A stretch of 64,000 nucleotides of DNA from the NCBI GenBank assembly GCA_002396085.1, contig DGWI01000033.1:12431-76430 (forward strand), given 5' to 3'. Numbering within the stretch: the stretch's first letter is position 1; every line of letters begins with the position of its first letter. Both the position numbers and the translations under genes were made by a program. Under the pieces are notes generated by a model. The model was not told where the DNA came from, ran no database searches, and worked only from the letters and a program-made list of their open reading frames with translations. Below are positions 32,797 to 41,267 of this stretch, piece after piece. The DNA comes from Porphyromonadaceae bacterium UBA4262. Its GTDB lineage: Bacteria > Bacteroidota > Bacteroidia > Bacteroidales > Muribaculaceae.

Positions 32797-32850
32797 AATA
32801 ATAAAACGACCCGCACATTTGAGCATCGTTGAGAGGCTTGGCGGGTTCTG
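32797..32850 (-). ncRNA. Candidate short RNA from an orphan promoter
   Basis: Downstream of the promoter at 32857-32888 the minus-strand transcript would read CACCACC, then ACCCGC (32841-32846), a 26-nt loop, GCGGGT (32809-32814), then CGUUUUAUUAUU. This stem plus U-rich tail resembles an intrinsic terminator closing a ~50-nt RNA. No ORF follows on this strand before element A. The existence of the RNA is inference. Confidence 0.4.
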
Positions 32851-32856
32851 GTGGTG

Positions 32857-32888
32857 CAAAGGTACTACTTTATTTTGGGACTGCCAAA
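32857..32888 (-). promoter_or_regulatory. Consensus Bacteroidota promoter with no downstream gene
   Basis: On the minus strand TTTG (32885-32888), 20 nt, TACCTTTG (32857-32864): an ideal -33/-7 pair, located between the two repeat elements. Confidence 0.7.
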
Positions 32889-32928
32889 CTTTTTCTGAAA
32901 AAATTTTGCCGCCCGCCTGTTTTTTCTC

Positions 32929-33379
32929 CACACGAATTACCGTGAATTGACATGAATTTAGGGCAAGAAAATTATCGTGAGCTCGACGAATTTGTTGTTT
33001 GATAATCAATGCGTTAGCAATTCCCCCTCTAAGTTAGAGGGGGTGCCGCTTTGCGGCGGGGGCGTGTGTCAGGCAGCCGAGCAGTATCACACACTCCTCC
33101 GGCACTCCGTGCCACCTCCCCTAACTTAGGGGAGGACCTGTGTATCAACAACTTATTTTCGCCAAACTCACGTTAACAGACAATCTCGCTGCAAGCGAGC
33201 ACCTTGTAGCGCAACCAAATGCTCGCTTGCAGCGAGGATTATTGATAGCATCCTGTCCGAGGGTGTCACTACGTTCCACCCCCGGTTATCCAAATCAATC
33301 GCTTTCAGCGATATTGCAACGATCGGGCAAGGTATACAATCCCCTAAAAAATTAATGAGAATTCATGATCATTCGTGTG
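32929..33379 (+). repeat. Hairpin-rich repeat element, copy B
   Basis: Direct copy of A, starting with CACACGAATTACCGTGAATT and ending ...GATCATTCGTGTG. The first 330 bp are nearly identical to A. The right part has diverged but keeps the same order of hairpins (CTCGCTTGCAGCGAG, GAGGGTGTCACTACG, ATCGCTTTCAGCGAT). Confidence 0.85.
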
Positions 33380-33391
33380 ATTAAAAGAGAG

Positions 33392-36283
33392 TTACAGGTG
33401 CTGGAAGAAGTCGGTCATGCTCTCGCCTTGCTCCAGGCCCAGTTTCTTGCGCAGTCGGTAGCGGAAGGTCTCGACACTGCGCAGCGAGATGTTGAGCAAC
33501 GAGGCGATTTCCTTGCTCGACAAGCCCAACCGCAAGTAAGCACACAATTTGCGATCATTCTTGTTCAGGTCGGGGAACTGCGCCAGCAACTTGGTCATGA
33601 AGTTGTCATAGACCAGGTTGAAGTTCTCCTCAAATTTGTCCCAGTTGTCATCGTCGTTCATGTTGTCGAGGATGCTCTTGCGTATGGCTCTGACCCGCTG
33701 CGACAGCTTCGCCTTGGGCTCGTCGTGCTTGATGCTGTCGGCCAACTCGGCCAGGCTGGCATCCAGTTGCTGCAACATGTCGTTCTTGCGCATGAGGTTC
33801 ATGGTGAAGTCGCCCAACTCGCTGCTCTTGTGCTTCAAGTCATGCTCCAGTTGGGTGTTGCGTGCCTCCATCACCTCGTGCTCCTGCTTGGCCTTCTCGA
33901 TCTGGAACGCCATCTGTTGCTCCTTGAGTTGCCTGTTGCGCTCGTCCTCGACACGTTGCAGGGCACGATGCTGCCACCACTCGATGTAGCGTATCACTAG
34001 CCATCCACACAACGCCATCAGCATGGCATAGAAGAGATAGGCCCACCATGTCTCGTACCAAGCCGGCAGCACCACCAGCGTGAGCGTGGCCTGACTGGTG
34101 GTCGCGTCATAGTGATTGCGTGCCCGCACATGCAACTGATAGGTACCCTTGGGCAGTTGGGTATAGTCCTTGCTCGGCTCAGGTTGCTCGGCTCCCCACT
34201 CGCGGTCATAACCCTCAAGATAACACTGATAGGTGACCATGCCATCGCCATGATACTCGGGCAGGGCAAACTCGATGCGAATCGAGTTGTGACGCTTGGG
34301 GATTTTCAAGACGGCCTTGTCGCCCTGCTGCACGACAGTATACATCGTGTCGGCACCATTGAGGTCGGTGACACGGCGAATCATCACCTGCAGGGGAGCC
34401 TTGACTGCATGATCCAGCGACTGATTGGCCACGCAGAAGCCGTTGTTGGTGTTGAAGATGGTGTGTGTCGAGTCGGCGAAGCCCATGTGCCCCAGTGACA
34501 TGGTCACCAGATTGATGCCACTCTCAAATGTTGCACTGTCCACCTCCCACACTCCGGTGGATTGCCGCCTGAGCAGCATGATGTTGTCGCCGGTCAGCAC
34601 CCATGCGTCATGGCTAGGTGTCTCGCACAGCGCCACCGAGGTGCCGTAGTGGTTGACCAGATGGTTCAGCCACTGAACGTGAGTCAACTTGCCCGTGGCG
34701 CGGTCGTAACGCAGAAAGCCATCGACCGACGACACCATGACGGTATCTTGCAACTTGCACACCTGATTGCCCCCCTCGACCAGCAGCCCATGGTCCTTGC
34801 CGAAGTGTTCTTGCTTGACCACCCTCGTGCCGTCATCGTCGAGCCAAATGTGGTAGATGCCTTTCTGCCAGTCGCCAATCCAGATGGTTCCGTCGGAATC
34901 TTCCTCAAATCGTGCACTCGACAGGTCGATACCCTGGACCTTGCCTAGATAGGTGACATTCCCGCCTGTGATGCGCATCACAAAGAATCCGTTGTAGTCG
35001 CACCCCAGCACCAAACCCGGGTGATGCTTGAGTTGACAGTAGTCCCACGTGCCCGCAGGCCCTGCAATGTGCGAGATCGTTCCACCCCTGATGAGCATTG
35101 CACCCTGGTCGCAGCCACACAGGATGCCCGCATCGGTCTTGCGCAGGCTCCACACCTGCCCCGTGATGCCCGCCACCGGCTGCACGGTTGGTGGCACAGC
35201 ACCACTGCTCAGCGGGTAGACAGTCGTGAAGAGCCCCTGATTGGTAGCCAGATACATCACATTCCCATCGACGAGCGAGGCGTAACCGCGCCCGATGAGG
35301 CGGTTGTCGCCCAACAGCGACTGGAATGCCATGTCGCGCATCATGTAGGCCACACCATTGTCCAGACCCATCCACACATTGCCACGCGCGTCGAAGGCCA
35401 CCGATAGCACCGTGTTGTTCTGCAATCCCGTCGCCACGTTGGCATAGTCACACCGTCCTGTCTTCATATCCTTGACCACCAACCCATTGCGTATGGTTCC
35501 AAATGCCAGGCAAGATCCGCTGGCCGTAGCACAGAAAACCTTGTTCTGCATCAAGAACGGCGTGATGTCGAGATCCCATGGCATCACCACGTCGCCATCG
35601 TAGCGATAGACACCTTGCTCGGCAGTGACCAACAACAGGCCGTAGTCGGTCGAGAGGATGGCGCGCACCAGCACATCTGATGCGGGCCAATCGCCCGCCA
35701 GGCGCGTGAGTGCCTTGCCATTAAACGCATATAAACCATCGACACATGCCACCATCAGTCGACCGTTGTCGACAGCCGTCGCCATCACCTCGCTCTGTGT
35801 TGGCACCACTTGCAGGTGCTTTTGACCCTCACGATAGACGACCAGATGCCGCTTGCACTGAAAGACCACCGCATCGGCCAGCGAATGAACACTCCACACA
35901 TCACCCAGGTCGCCACCCCGTGCCTGCCACAGTGGCGTGAGTGACACATAACGCGGGGCAGCCAACCGATTGGACAGGTCATAGTAGCCCAACTCATTGA
36001 ATCCACCGGCATATACCCTCCGCTGCTTGGCATCATACCAGATGGCACGCACATCACTATAGTTGGCGTTAGGCACACATGTCCAGCGATACCCGTCATG
36101 ACACATCAGTCCCCGTGAATTTCCAAGATAGAGCAGTCCCTCGTCGGTCTGCATAAGATTCCAGTTTTGTGTACCTCCCCCGGTGAGTGCACTAGGGTAA
36201 TTGCGCAGCATCTGATACTGTGCTTGGGCAGCGAATGTGATGATGATGACCGCTGCTGCCGCTATGGCTTGAAGGCGTTTCAT
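33392..36283 (-). CDS. PUL sensor-regulator: beta-propeller, Y_Y_Y, membrane helix, LuxR-type HTH
   Basis: 963 residues from the ATG at 36283, where a signal peptide begins (MKRLQAIAAAAVIIITFAAQAQ); the longer frame has no signal and crosses the promoter. About 25-640 is a two-component-regulator-type propeller with repeats (LLYLGNSRGLMCHDGYRW, NVWMGLDNGVAYM, TIWIGDWQKGIYH). About 650-745 is the Y_Y_Y domain (YQCYLEGYDREWG, GTYQLHVRARN), then a membrane helix (YLFYAMLMALCGWLVIRYI) and a long coiled coil. The C-terminus is a LuxR HTH (LRLGLSSKEIASLLNISLRSVETFRYRLRKKL). It lacks a kinase or receiver domain, so it is a one-component membrane regulator, not an HTCS. It probably senses glucan oligomers and switches on the divergent PUL. 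Confidence 0.9.
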   Translation of the reverse strand: MKRLQAIAAAAVIIITFAAQAQYQMLRNYPSALTGGGTQNWNLMQTDEGLLYLGNSRGLMCHDGYRWTCVPNANYSDVRAIWYDAKQRRVYAGGFNELGYYDLSNRLAAPRYVSLTPLWQARGGDLGDVWSVHSLADAVVFQCKRHLVVYREGQKHLQVVPTQSEVMATAVDNGRLMVACVDGLYAFNGKALTRLAGDWPASDVLVRAILSTDYGLLLVTAEQGVYRYDGDVVMPWDLDITPFLMQNKVFCATASGSCLAFGTIRNGLVVKDMKTGRCDYANVATGLQNNTVLSVAFDARGNVWMGLDNGVAYMMRDMAFQSLLGDNRLIGRGYASLVDGNVMYLATNQGLFTTVYPLSSGAVPPTVQPVAGITGQVWSLRKTDAGILCGCDQGAMLIRGGTISHIAGPAGTWDYCQLKHHPGLVLGCDYNGFFVMRITGGNVTYLGKVQGIDLSSARFEEDSDGTIWIGDWQKGIYHIWLDDDGTRVVKQEHFGKDHGLLVEGGNQVCKLQDTVMVSSVDGFLRYDRATGKLTHVQWLNHLVNHYGTSVALCETPSHDAWVLTGDNIMLLRRQSTGVWEVDSATFESGINLVTMSLGHMGFADSTHTIFNTNNGFCVANQSLDHAVKAPLQVMIRRVTDLNGADTMYTVVQQGDKAVLKIPKRHNSIRIEFALPEYHGDGMVTYQCYLEGYDREWGAEQPEPSKDYTQLPKGTYQLHVRARNHYDATTSQATLTLVVLPAWYETWWAYLFYAMLMALCGWLVIRYIEWWQHRALQRVEDERNRQLKEQQMAFQIEKAKQEHEVMEARNTQLEHDLKHKSSELGDFTMNLMRKNDMLQQLDASLAELADSIKHDEPKAKLSQRVRAIRKSILDNMNDDDNWDKFEENFNLVYDNFMTKLLAQFPDLNKNDRKLCAYLRLGLSSKEIASLLNISLRSVETFRYRLRKKLGLEQGESMTDFFQHL

Positions 36284-36304
36284 GTTGTCAAATTGTTGAG
36301 GTTG

Positions 36305-36312
36305 CAAAGATA
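36305..36312 (-). promoter_or_regulatory. -7 promoter element of the PUL regulator
   Basis: TATCTTTG on the minus strand, 22 bases before the start at 36283. Confidence 0.65.
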
Positions 36313-36434
36313 GTTGAAAATGTTGATATATAGGCACAAAAGTAACAAAAAATATTTCAAAAGTGAGTTTTTGTCGTAGTGGCCATTGAACCGAAGTCGT
36401 AGTATTATTTTGTACGCGTATGAGGAAGTCACAG

Positions 36435-36442
36435 TAATTTTG
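36435..36442 (+). promoter_or_regulatory. -7 promoter element of the first PUL operon
   Basis: TAATTTTG with TTTTG about 18-20 bases upstream; 79 bases before the GH128-like gene. The 237-bp divergent gap is where the regulator should bind. Confidence 0.6.
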
Positions 36443-36520
36443 CACTAGCATTGCCCCCGTGCCATCGGCGGCAATGACAGGGCAAGTCGATTTTTGTATA
36501 ATCAATAAATCCTAAAGCAA

Positions 36521-38011
36521 ATGAAGAAAACAATATTCGCTACAATCCTGTTGGCCTTGTTGCTCACTGCTCTCTCTGGGCAGGCGCAGATGCGCCGCAG
36601 TGACAAACGCGGCTACAGCGACAATGGCCCTTACTATAGCCAGCATGCCATTGAGGCGCTGGCACCAGGGGTGTCGTGGACTTACAACTGGGCTGTAGAT
36701 CCCGAGCGGCAGCCCGCCAACCTGGGCGGCAGTGCATGCGACATCAACTATGCCCCGATGTGCTGGAACGGGAACTACGATGCTACACGCCTGAACACCT
36801 ATCTGTCCAACAATGACGGCACACGCTATCTGCTGGGATTCAACGAGCCCAACTTCTCGTCGCAGGCCAACATGACCCCAGCCCAAGCCGCCGAGAAGTG
36901 GCCTGAGTTGGAAGCCCTGGCCGAGCAGTATGGCACCGCACTGGTGTCACCGGCGCTCAACTTCAGCGGCGAGCGCGTGGGCGGTCGCGTGTGGCAACCT
37001 GTTGACTGGCTTGATGCGTTCATCGCCGAGTACAACAACCTCTACGACCACGATCCTCGCATGGACTACATCGCCCTGCACTGCTACATGGACTATGCCG
37101 CCGCAGTTGACTGGTATGTCAACAAGTACCTCTATGTTGACAACTACAATGACAATTATCCCAACCTGAAAAGATACTTCGACGAGCACGGACAGACACC
37201 GTTGCTGCTCACTGAGTTCTGCGCTTGGGAGAACAACAACGGCAACCTGAATGCCGACTTTCAGGTACAATCGATGGTCGAGAAACTGCAAGTGCTTGAG
37301 TTGAGTGAACACGTGGCCGGCTACTGCTGGTTTATGGGGCATGGAAACAACAACTATGGATACCCCTATTATCGTATGTTTGAGAGCAATGCCGACGACA
37401 GTCCCCTCACGCGCTTGGGTACCATATATGTACACAGTTCGTCATTCGACCGCGAGTGTTTCTTCGCTCCTGGCCAGCGCATCGCAGCCAAGGACTACAT
37501 CTACATGTCGGGTGGAACAATTGATCTGAACACCGACTCGGAGTCGGATGTCGCGGTCGAATTCAGTCAGTTCAGCGACCAGGCACGAGCCCGCTATCAG
37601 GTCGACCTCCCCCACCCTGGAGTCTACACCATCAACATTCGCCTCAACCTTGCTCAGGGACGGCAAGCGGCCTTGAGTGTCATGAGTGATGACCAATTGA
37701 TGGCGCAGCAAACTCTCACTGCCGCACTGGGTGGGTGGCAGACTTACACCGTACACGCCACCCTCGATGCCGGCCGCCACACGCTTGAGATGGTGAACAC
37801 TGGCAGTGACCCATGTGGCTTTAATTGGTTTCAACTCGACTATGTGGGTGAGTCGTCGGTCGAAAATCTGTCGGCCCTGTCACAGCCATGCGGCATAGAA
37901 TACTATAACCTGCAGGGACAGCGCACCCTCACCCCACAACCTGGCATCTGCATCGTTGTGACTCGCATGAGTGACGGCAACACCCAGGTGAGCAAGCAAG
38001 TGAAGCCCTGA
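36521..38011 (+). CDS. GH128-like glycoside hydrolase with CBM and T9SS-type tail
   Basis: 496 residues, signal peptide 1-22. The catalytic part (about 27-290) is a TIM barrel of the Asl1/GH128 type: KRGYSDNGPYY at the start, acid/base E109 in GFNEPNFSSQANM, and nucleophile E232 in LLTEFCAWE. GH128 enzymes are endo-beta-1,3-glucanases. About 300-445 is a beta-sandwich with a CBM6-like pattern (ARARYQVDLPHPGVYTINIRL, DPCGFNWFQLDYV). The C-terminus (EYYNLQGQRTLTPQPGICIV) resembles a type-A T9SS tail. It is paralogous to the gene at 49680, which ends in dockerin-like repeats instead. It is the first gene of the plus-strand PUL operon. Confidence 0.85.
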   Translation: MKKTIFATILLALLLTALSGQAQMRRSDKRGYSDNGPYYSQHAIEALAPGVSWTYNWAVDPERQPANLGGSACDINYAPMCWNGNYDATRLNTYLSNNDGTRYLLGFNEPNFSSQANMTPAQAAEKWPELEALAEQYGTALVSPALNFSGERVGGRVWQPVDWLDAFIAEYNNLYDHDPRMDYIALHCYMDYAAAVDWYVNKYLYVDNYNDNYPNLKRYFDEHGQTPLLLTEFCAWENNNGNLNADFQVQSMVEKLQVLELSEHVAGYCWFMGHGNNNYGYPYYRMFESNADDSPLTRLGTIYVHSSSFDRECFFAPGQRIAAKDYIYMSGGTIDLNTDSESDVAVEFSQFSDQARARYQVDLPHPGVYTINIRLNLAQGRQAALSVMSDDQLMAQQTLTAALGGWQTYTVHATLDAGRHTLEMVNTGSDPCGFNWFQLDYVGESSVENLSALSQPCGIEYYNLQGQRTLTPQPGICIVVTRMSDGNTQVSKQVKP

Positions 38012-38071
38012 CCCACAACACTAATTAATCCAGGAACGAACCCCATATAAACACCTATAACCTAACTAATT

Positions 38072-41000
38072 ATGGCACGAAAATTATTAATCCTGATGTT
38101 GCCACTTGCACTTGCAGCTCATGCACAGTGGCTGAATCGCGCGCCATCGCTCGATGGCTACGAACTCGTGTTCAGCGACGAGTTCAACGGAAACCAACTC
38201 GATGCCGACGTGTGGAACATCGAGGTCAACGGAAATGGTGGCGGCAACAACGAGTTGCAGTATTATCTGACCAACAACGTGAAAGTTGCCGATGGCAGTC
38301 TGGTGCTCACCGCCCGCCGCGAGAACTATGCCGGAAAATCATTCACCTCAGGTCGCATCAACTCGATGGGTCATGCCGCCTTCAAGCATGGCATCGTGCA
38401 GGCTAGCATCAAGTTGCCCAAGACCGCCAATGGCTTGTGGCCAGCCTTCTGGCTCATGGGCAACGACATGAGCACCGGCACAGGATGGCCCTACTGTGGT
38501 GAGATCGATGTGCTGGAAGCCGGTGGCAGCCAGGGCATCCAAGCCGGCACACAGGAGCGCTACTTCATCAGTGCACTGCACTGGGGACCCTACATCGACG
38601 GGCAACACCCGATGTACTCGCGCGCCACAACCAATGACTACAGTATCCAGGATGAGGAATTCCACCTCTACACCCTGGTGTGGGACGAGAACATGATATC
38701 GATGTATCTCGATGACCAGACGACGCCATACTTCGAGATGAACATCTCGGACAAGTCGCAACAGAACTCGGCCGGAAACTACTTCCACAAACGCTTCTTC
38801 CTCCTCTTCAATGTGGCTGTGGGCGGTAATATTCCCGCCATCTGGGACCCTGCAGGCATCACGGCACTCAATGGTGGCGAGCGTTCGATGTATGTTGACT
38901 ATGTGCGAGTCTACCAGAAGCCCGACGAGAAGGACTATATCACCCCTAACGGCGAGGAGGGCGGCACCGAGGTTGTCATCACCGAGGATGTCACTACCCA
39001 ACTGGGAAAATATGGCAGCCTGTCGCTTGACGAGAACGGTAACTCGACCTTTGACTTTGCCAACTCGACCGACTATGTGATAATCGGTGCCAGCAGCGGC
39101 GTGATGGATCAGATGGGCGACCGCATACGCGCCGACTACAGCGTGGACGATGTGGATAACTTCCTCTACATCTGGGAGCAGACCTACGACAGCCGTCCCA
39201 CCGAGGGTGTCAACTCGTTTGGCCTCAACGAACCGTGGAACAGTTTTGTTGTCAAGTCGGTCGGATGGTCAGGACTGGGCTATGCCTCTACCGGCAGCAG
39301 CAAGGCCGGCAAGGACATGTCGATGCTCGATGAGGATGGCTATATCCTGCACTTTGCCATGCGTGGCACCGACCAACTGATGCACACGGGTCATGCCGTC
39401 TATGTGGGCGCGGCATCGTTTACCATCGGTGCGGCGCCATTCCACGATGGCAACAAGGTGCTGCCCGTGCTGGGCGACTTCAAGCGCGACGGCCGCTGGT
39501 GCTCGTTCGACATTCCTGTGAGTGTGCTCAAGAGCCTGGGTGCCCCACTCTATCCCAACATGAGTGCAGTCAAGGACAATGTGCTCTACTTCTTGAGCGG
39601 CGGCAATGCCGGTGCAGGACTAGAGTTTGACAATGTATTCTTCTACAAGAATCCCAATGTCGACACCACCCTGCCCACGACCGACGAGACCACAGTCATC
39701 GGCAAGTATGCCACCCCGTCGCTTGACGATAACGGCAACTCGACCTTCGACTTTGCCGATGCCTACGATTATGTCGTGATTGGAGCCAGCAGTGGCGTCA
39801 TGGATCAGATGGGTCGTGACAACATCCTAGCCGACTATAGTGTCGACGACACAGACAACTTCCTCTACATCTGGGAAGACACCTACGATGCCGTGCCCAC
39901 CGAGGGTATCAACTCATTCGGCCTTGTCGAACCCTGGAACAGTTTTGTTGTCAAGTCCAAGGGCTGGTCAGGACTGGGTTATGCATCGACCAATGCCAGT
40001 GGCACTGCCAAGGGCAAAGACCTCTCGATGCTTGACAACAGTTATTACCTGCACTTTGCCATGCGTGGCACCGACCTGATTCGCCACACGAGCCACACTG
40101 TCGGTGTGGGTGCCTCACAGTTCGTCATTGGCAACACCACCAGTGGCCCTGTGATGCTGGGTGACTACAAGCGCGATGGCGATTGGTACAGTTTCGACAT
40201 CCCATTCTCGGTCATCAGCGAGAGCAGCGGCAACCCCTTCCTCGTGGATGGCGGCAAGAAGAACTACCGTGGCAATGTGATCTCGTTCCTGAGTGGTGGT
40301 AATCCCGGGGCAGAGTTAGAGTTTGACAACATCTTCTTCTACAAGAAGCACAGCGATGCCGGCACGACACCTGAATATGACCCGGTTTTGGGTCGCTACG
40401 GCTACAAGGCACTCGACGACAATGGCGAGCCTGTGTTTGATCTGAATGCCCACAGCGACTATGTGCTCATCTCACTTGGGGAGCAAGAAGCACAACTCAT
40501 CAAGGACAAGACACTGGCCGACTATCGTGTCGATGACCTCAACCACTTCCTGTATGTGTGGGAGAACACCTATAATCCCGCTACCCCGACGGGTGTCAAC
40601 TCGTTTGGTCGCGATGAGGAATTTCCAGCACTGACAGTCGGCTCGATGGGCTGGTCGGGACTGGGCTTTGCCTCGACAGGCGGCGCAGGCAATGGCAAGG
40701 ACCTGAGCATGCTTGATAACAGCTACAAGTTGCACATCGCCTTCAAGGGCAACGACGTGCAGCACGCCACCCACTCGGTATGGGTCGGCAACGCCAAGTT
40801 CGCACTGGGTCTCACTCCGTTCAACGACAATGGCACCATTTACGGCTTGCTGGGCGACTTTTACCGTGACGGCGAGTGGTACTGCTTTGACATCCCCTAT
40901 GAGGAGATTGCAGCGCGTGCCAATCCCGTATTTGCCAACCCTGCCAACTTCATTGACAATGTTGTGTCGATTCTCAGCGGCCCGACAACAGGTGTGGGGC

Positions 41001-41227
41001 TGAACTTCGATGCCATCTTCTTCTACCGCGACAAGGCCCAAGGGATTGTGGGCGATGTGACTGGTGACGGCAAGGTTGATATCGCCGATGTCAATGCGAT
41101 CATCAACATCATGCTGGGCAAAACAGTTACAAGCGACGAGTTACTAGTCACAAGTGACCTGACCGGCGATGGCAAGGTTGACATCGCCGATGTCAATGCT
41201 GTGATTAACATTATGCTAGGCAAATAA
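38072..41227 (+). CDS. GH16 beta-glucanase with three unknown modules and two dockerin-like motifs
   Basis: 1051 residues. Signal peptide 1-18. The GH16 domain (about 20-290) has the catalytic EIDVLE (E144, D146, E149), giving laminarinase/licheninase-type cleavage of beta-1,3(1,4)-glucans. Next come three ~220-residue copies (about 310-535, 543-765, 772-988) of a module with NSTFDF..DYVVIGASSG, ADYSVDD..NFLYIWE.TY, GVNSFGL, GWSGLGYAS and LSGGN.GAELEFDNIFFYK. This module also occurs once in the SusE/F-like protein at 47993, so it is likely a glucan-binding unit. Two dockerin-type motifs (GDGKVDIADVNA) close the protein. Confidence 0.9.
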   Translation: MARKLLILMLPLALAAHAQWLNRAPSLDGYELVFSDEFNGNQLDADVWNIEVNGNGGGNNELQYYLTNNVKVADGSLVLTARRENYAGKSFTSGRINSMGHAAFKHGIVQASIKLPKTANGLWPAFWLMGNDMSTGTGWPYCGEIDVLEAGGSQGIQAGTQERYFISALHWGPYIDGQHPMYSRATTNDYSIQDEEFHLYTLVWDENMISMYLDDQTTPYFEMNISDKSQQNSAGNYFHKRFFLLFNVAVGGNIPAIWDPAGITALNGGERSMYVDYVRVYQKPDEKDYITPNGEEGGTEVVITEDVTTQLGKYGSLSLDENGNSTFDFANSTDYVIIGASSGVMDQMGDRIRADYSVDDVDNFLYIWEQTYDSRPTEGVNSFGLNEPWNSFVVKSVGWSGLGYASTGSSKAGKDMSMLDEDGYILHFAMRGTDQLMHTGHAVYVGAASFTIGAAPFHDGNKVLPVLGDFKRDGRWCSFDIPVSVLKSLGAPLYPNMSAVKDNVLYFLSGGNAGAGLEFDNVFFYKNPNVDTTLPTTDETTVIGKYATPSLDDNGNSTFDFADAYDYVVIGASSGVMDQMGRDNILADYSVDDTDNFLYIWEDTYDAVPTEGINSFGLVEPWNSFVVKSKGWSGLGYASTNASGTAKGKDLSMLDNSYYLHFAMRGTDLIRHTSHTVGVGASQFVIGNTTSGPVMLGDYKRDGDWYSFDIPFSVISESSGNPFLVDGGKKNYRGNVISFLSGGNPGAELEFDNIFFYKKHSDAGTTPEYDPVLGRYGYKALDDNGEPVFDLNAHSDYVLISLGEQEAQLIKDKTLADYRVDDLNHFLYVWENTYNPATPTGVNSFGRDEEFPALTVGSMGWSGLGFASTGGAGNGKDLSMLDNSYKLHIAFKGNDVQHATHSVWVGNAKFALGLTPFNDNGTIYGLLGDFYRDGEWYCFDIPYEEIAARANPVFANPANFIDNVVSILSGPTTGVGLNFDAIFFYRDKAQGIVGDVTGDGKVDIADVNAIINIMLGKTVTSDELLVTSDLTGDGKVDIADVNAVINIMLGK

Positions 41228-41267
41228 TCACTATTCACTTTTCATAACCTCTTAAAAACAATTTGCA

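Larger units (their letters stand above)
32194..33391. other. 1.2-kb gene-free region of nested repeats
   Basis: I find no supportable gene here. It holds a terminator, two related 450-490 bp hairpin-rich elements (32265-32750 and 32929-33379) and, between them, a strong minus-strand promoter with a candidate short RNA. Short ORFs in this stretch run through palindromes and have no family resemblance. Confidence 0.75.

Noticed and set aside
32738..33355. Small ORFs of 60-75 residues in the repeat region
   Set aside because: They run through inverted repeats and differ between the two repeat copies without coding-type substitution.
33392..36283. Hybrid two-component (HTCS) regulator for the PUL
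   Set aside because: Propeller and Y_Y_Y are present, but no histidine kinase, ATPase or receiver domain; the C-terminus is a LuxR-type HTH.
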